Positions 6,597-9,160 of a DNA stretch of 9,160 nucleotides are shown one piece after another. Positions within the stretch are counted from its first letter, which is position 1; each line of letters starts with the position of its first letter. A program made the translations under genes and the position numbers. Below the pieces are notes generated by a model that saw only the letters and a program-made list of their open reading frames with translations, had not been told where the DNA came from and searched no databases. Source of the stretch: Belnapia sp. (lineage in GTDB: Bacteria > Pseudomonadota > Alphaproteobacteria > Acetobacterales > Acetobacteraceae). The DNA lies in contig JAQGIA010000429.1 of the NCBI GenBank assembly GCA_028291445.1, positions 1 through 9,160 on the forward strand, written 5' to 3'.

Positions 6597-7444
6597 TGGC
6601 GCCCATCCTCGAAGTCCGCGGGCTGCGGAAGCACTTCGGCGGCGTCACCGCCGTGGCGGATGCGACGCTCGACCTGCACGAGGGCGAGCTGCTCAGCATC
6701 ATCGGCCCCAATGGCGCCGGCAAGACCACGCTGTTCAACCTCATCAGCGGGCTCGACCTGCCGGATGCCGGCAGCGTGCGGCTGTTCGGCCAGGATGCGA
6801 CGGGCGCGCCACCGGAGCGGCTGGCCGGGCTCGGCATGGCGCGGACCTTCCAGCATGGCCGGGTCTTCGGCAACCTCAGCGTGCTCGACAACGTGCTGGT
6901 CGGCGCGCATTCACGGCTGCGGGCGGTGAAGCCGGCGGTACCCATCATCGGCCCGCTGCTGGAATTCGCCCTGGCCGCCATCCGCCCCGCCGCGGTGCGG
7001 GCGGAGGAGGCGGCGTTGCGGGCCGACGCCATCCGCATCCTCTCGGTCTTCGGCGACCGGCTGATCCCCCGGCTCGACCATCCGGCCTTCAGCCTGTCCT
7101 ACGCCAATCGCCGCCGGGTCGAGATCGCCCGGGCGCTGGCGCTGCATCCCCGCCTGCTGCTGCTGGACGAGCCGACCGCGGGCATGAACCAGACCGAGAC
7201 GGTGGAGATGCAGGAGGTGGTGGCCGACCTCAAGCGCAGCGGCCTGACCATCCTGCTGATCGAGCACAAGCTGGAGATGGTGATGCGGCTTTCGGACCGG
7301 GTCATCGTGATGGACAACGGCAACCGCATCGCCGAGGGCCTGCCGCAGGAGGTGCGCCGCGACCCGGCGGTGATCGAGGCCTATCTTGGCCATCGCGCCA
7401 CCGGGGGCGCCGCAGCGGGTGCGGCTGTGGAGCCGGCGCCATGA
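6596..7444 (+). CDS. livG: Liv-type ABC transporter ATP-binding protein (LivG-like)
   Basis: A 282-residue cytoplasmic ATPase that would power the fused permease. Walker A is GPNGAGKTT (37-45), the Q-loop glutamine is Gln86 (ARTFQHGRVF), Walker B is LLLLDEPTAGMN (187-198) and the switch histidine is His224 (LIEHKLEMVM). The insertion before the signature and the C-terminal EAYLG (261-265) mark it as LivG type rather than LivF. The ABC signature reads LSYANRRRVEIARAL at 168-182, where LSYGQ or LSYGE is more usual: Ala replaces the second Gly and Asn the Gln. A low-complexity Ala/Gly tail (RATGGAAAGAAVEPAP) follows the last conserved residues. The ATG is read from TGATG with the permease stop, and its own stop overlaps the next gene as ATGA, so the ATPases are translationally coupled. 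The symbol gives the family; the substrate is not proven to be an amino acid. Confidence 0.9.
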   Translation: MAPILEVRGLRKHFGGVTAVADATLDLHEGELLSIIGPNGAGKTTLFNLISGLDLPDAGSVRLFGQDATGAPPERLAGLGMARTFQHGRVFGNLSVLDNVLVGAHSRLRAVKPAVPIIGPLLEFALAAIRPAAVRAEEAALRADAIRILSVFGDRLIPRLDHPAFSLSYANRRRVEIARALALHPRLLLLDEPTAGMNQTETVEMQEVVADLKRSGLTILLIEHKLEMVMRLSDRVIVMDNGNRIAEGLPQEVRRDPAVIEAYLGHRATGGAAAGAAVEPAP

Positions 7445-8166
7445 GCGCGCCCTTGCTGCGGCTGGAAGCGATCAACTCCTTCTACGGCCCGGTGCAGGTG
7501 CATTTCGATTTGAGCCTGGTGGTCGAGGCCGGGCAGATCGTCTGCCTGCTCGGCGGCAATGCCAGCGGCAAGTCGACCTCGATGAAGACGGTCCTGGGGT
7601 TGCAAAGGCCAGGCTCCGGCAAGGTCTGGTTCGACGGCGCCGACATCACCGGCCTGCCAACCCCAAGGATCATCCGCAGCGGCATCGGCTCGGTGCCGGA
7701 GGCACGGCGGCTGTTCGGCGCCATGACGGTGCGCGAGAATCTGCTGATGGGCGCCTATACCCGCAGCGACAAGCCCGGCATCGCCGCCGACGAGGACCGC
7801 GTGCTGGGGCTGTTCCCCCGGCTGCGGGAGCGGCTGAAGCAGCGCGCCGGCACCATGTCCGGTGGCGAGCAGCAGATGCTCGCCATGGCCCGGGCGCTGA
7901 TGGGCCGGCCGAAGCTGATCTGCATGGACGAGCCGACCATGGGCCTCTCGCCGCTGTTCGTGGACCGAGTGCTGGAGCTGATCCAGGCCATCAACCGGGA
8001 AGGCGTGACGATCTTCATGGTGGAGCAGAATGCCAGCCTGGCGCTCGGCATCGCGCATTACGGCTATGTGCTGCAGACCGGCCGGATCGCGCTCGAGGGC
8101 CCGGCGGCCGCGTTGCTGCGCGACCCGCGCATCCGCGATGCCTATCTGGGCGGCGCGGCGGCTTGA
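7441..8166 (+). CDS. livF: Liv-type ABC transporter ATP-binding protein (LivF-like)
   Basis: A 241-residue ATPase, the second nucleotide-binding subunit of the importer, of normal LivF length. The opening LLRLEAINSFYGPVQVHFDLSL is typical of LivF. Walker A is GGNASGKST (38-46), where LivF proteins more often have GxNGAGKTT. The signature is intact, MSGGEQQMLAMARALM (139-154). Walker B is LICMDEPTMGLSP (159-171). MVEQNASLAL (193-202) has Gln where many ABC ATPases have the switch His, which is normal for LivF. The C-terminus DAYLGG is also standard. It overlaps the LivG-like gene by four bases (ATGA). The following flavin monooxygenase gene starts 69 bases later on the same strand with no obvious terminator between, so it is probably co-transcribed. 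Confidence 0.9.
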   Translation: MSAPLLRLEAINSFYGPVQVHFDLSLVVEAGQIVCLLGGNASGKSTSMKTVLGLQRPGSGKVWFDGADITGLPTPRIIRSGIGSVPEARRLFGAMTVRENLLMGAYTRSDKPGIAADEDRVLGLFPRLRERLKQRAGTMSGGEQQMLAMARALMGRPKLICMDEPTMGLSPLFVDRVLELIQAINREGVTIFMVEQNASLALGIAHYGYVLQTGRIALEGPAAALLRDPRIRDAYLGGAAA

Positions 8167-8235
8167 GCGTGCCCTATCTTGCACCACATCGTGTCGGTGC
8201 CCGATGATGATCCAACCCCTGGCGAGTTTGCCCGC

Positions 8236-9160
8236 ATGACCCGACCGAAGCGCCTCGGCTTCTTCACCCGCATCCTCGACGATGCCGGCCCGGCCGAGCG
8301 GTACCGCCTGGCGACCGAGCAGATCATCCATGCGGAGCGATGCGGCTTCCATTCCGCCTGGGTGGCGCAGCACCATTTCCACGCCGATGAGGGCGGCCTG
8401 CCGGCACCCTTCGTCTTCCTGGCCCAGGCCGCCGCGCGGACCTCGCGGATCCGGCTCGGCACCGGGATCGTCACCCTGCCGCTGGAGCTGCCGATCCGCG
8501 TGGCGGAGGATGCGGCGGTGCTCGACCTGGTCTCGGGCGGCCGGCTGGAGATGGGCATCGGCCCGGGCGGCAACATGGCCGCCTTCCAGGCCTTCGGGCT
8601 GGACAGCGCGGATCGGGGCGCGATCTTCGCGGCCAATGCCGCGATGCTGCGCGATGCCTGGGCCGGACAGCCCTTGCCCGGCGGGGACCGGCTCTACCCG
8701 CCCGATCCGGGGCTGGTGGACCGGATCTGGCAGGCGACCTTCACCGTCGAGGGCGCCCGGCGGGCCGGGGCGGCGGGCGACGGGCTTATGCTGTCGCGCA
8801 CCCAGCCGCGGCCGGCCGAGGCGCCGGGGCTGTCCCTGGCGGCCATCCAGAATCCGATGATCGATGCCTATCTGGCGGCGCTGCCGCCGGGCCGGGCGCC
8901 GCGCATCATGGCGTCCCGTTCGGTCTTCGTCACCGACCGGCGGGAGGATGCCCGCCGCTTCGCCGAGATCGGGCTGGGCCGCTTCCGCGACCGGCTGGTC
9001 GCCGCCGGCCGCGCCACCGGCGGCGAGACGCTGGACGAACTGGTCGCCGCCTTCGAGGTGCATATGGGCATGCCGGGCGAGGTGATCGCGTCCCTGCAGG
9101 CGGATGGCACGCTGGCCCGGGCGACCGACCTCGCGGTGCAGGTCCATTCGGTCGACCCGC
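8236..9160 (+). CDS. Luciferase-like (LLM class) flavin-dependent monooxygenase, 3' truncated by window
   Basis: The frame is open from ATG 8236 to the window end, giving 308 residues without a stop; the C-terminus is missing. It is a bacterial luciferase-type TIM-barrel flavin oxidoreductase, which would use reduced FMN and oxygen to oxidise a small organic substrate in the cytoplasm. Visible family marks are KRLGFFTRILDD at 5-16, AERCGFHSAWVAQHHF at 33-48, RIRLGTGIVTLPLELPIRVA at 71-90, and VLDLVSGGRLEMGIGPGG at 95-112. It looks like the subgroup described as putative FMN-dependent luciferase-like monooxygenase (KPN_01858 family), recalled rather than searched. The start has only a weak ribosome site (GGCGAG, 9 bases upstream). 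The frame is also open back to 8167, but no better start codon with a ribosome site was found there. Its place after the importer suggests it acts on the imported compound, which is inference. Confidence 0.85.
   Translation, partial: MTRPKRLGFFTRILDDAGPAERYRLATEQIIHAERCGFHSAWVAQHHFHADEGGLPAPFVFLAQAAARTSRIRLGTGIVTLPLELPIRVAEDAAVLDLVSGGRLEMGIGPGGNMAAFQAFGLDSADRGAIFAANAAMLRDAWAGQPLPGGDRLYPPDPGLVDRIWQATFTVEGARRAGAAGDGLMLSRTQPRPAEAPGLSLAAIQNPMIDAYLAALPPGRAPRIMASRSVFVTDRREDARRFAEIGLGRFRDRLVAAGRATGGETLDELVAAFEVHMGMPGEVIASLQADGTLARATDLAVQVHSVDP

Noticed and set aside
8181..8200. Small hairpin (GCACC...GGTGC with a short inner stem and a bulge) between the LivF-like and monooxygenase genes
   Set aside because: The stem is weak and bulged and no T-run follows, so it is not supported as a terminator or attenuator.
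7381..9147. 588-codon - strand open frame under the LivF-like and monooxygenase genes
   Set aside because: It is antisense to two genes with intact motifs, and its translation is low-complexity and rich in Arg/Gly/His/Gln. It is a typical shadow frame.

Overview
The window is very GC-rich, densely packed bacterial DNA. Its strong third-position GC, translationally coupled genes and gene content (an aryl-polyene-type fatty-acid/polyketide operon beside a branched-chain amino-acid-type ABC transporter) suggest an alphaproteobacterium, possibly of the Acetobacteraceae (Roseomonas-like). The taxonomic placement is inference; no rRNA or other marker gene is present.

Region 1 (about 3-1755, + strand) is the 3' end of an aryl polyene (APE) pigment operon. 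It holds the C-terminal part of a ketoacyl-synthase-like chain-length factor, a hotdog 3-hydroxyacyl-ACP dehydratase (ApeP type) and a complete FabG-type ketoreductase (ApeQ type). Neighbouring genes overlap by 7 and 4 bases. Together they would supply chain-length control, dehydration and ketoreduction for building a conjugated polyene chain on an acyl carrier protein.

Region 2 (1756-1919) is a short non-coding stretch between convergent genes. It contains two perfect 9-bp-stem hairpins and, between them, a perfect 20-bp palindrome.

Region 3 (1920-3463, - strand) holds a flavin-dependent halogenase-like gene followed by a 64-residue lipoprotein whose start overlaps the halogenase stop by one base. 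The halogenase reading frame is interrupted by a single in-frame TAG at codon 83, with clear homology continuing in the same frame on both sides. By eye, the TAG sits where flavin-dependent halogenases carry their catalytic lysine. The gene is therefore either a very recent pseudogene, a sequencing error or, less likely, a recoded gene. A halogenase beside an aryl polyene operon recalls brominated xanthomonadin-type pigments.

Region 4 (3620 to the window end, + strand) is an ABC importer operon of the hydrophobic/branched-chain amino-acid (Liv) type. It runs: periplasmic binding protein with a twin-arginine-like signal, a single-chain LivH-LivM permease fusion, a LivG-type ATPase, a LivF-type ATPase, then a luciferase-like flavin monooxygenase cut by the window end. 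The permease and ATPase genes overlap by 1 and 4 bases. The natural reading is uptake of a small organic compound and, possibly, its oxidation by the monooxygenase; the substrate cannot be read from the sequence.

No tRNA, rRNA, CRISPR array, insertion sequence or phage gene was seen. No wholly new system is evident. The strongest anomaly is the amber codon in the halogenase, followed by the hairpin/palindrome cluster and the 11-residue-repeat lipoprotein.
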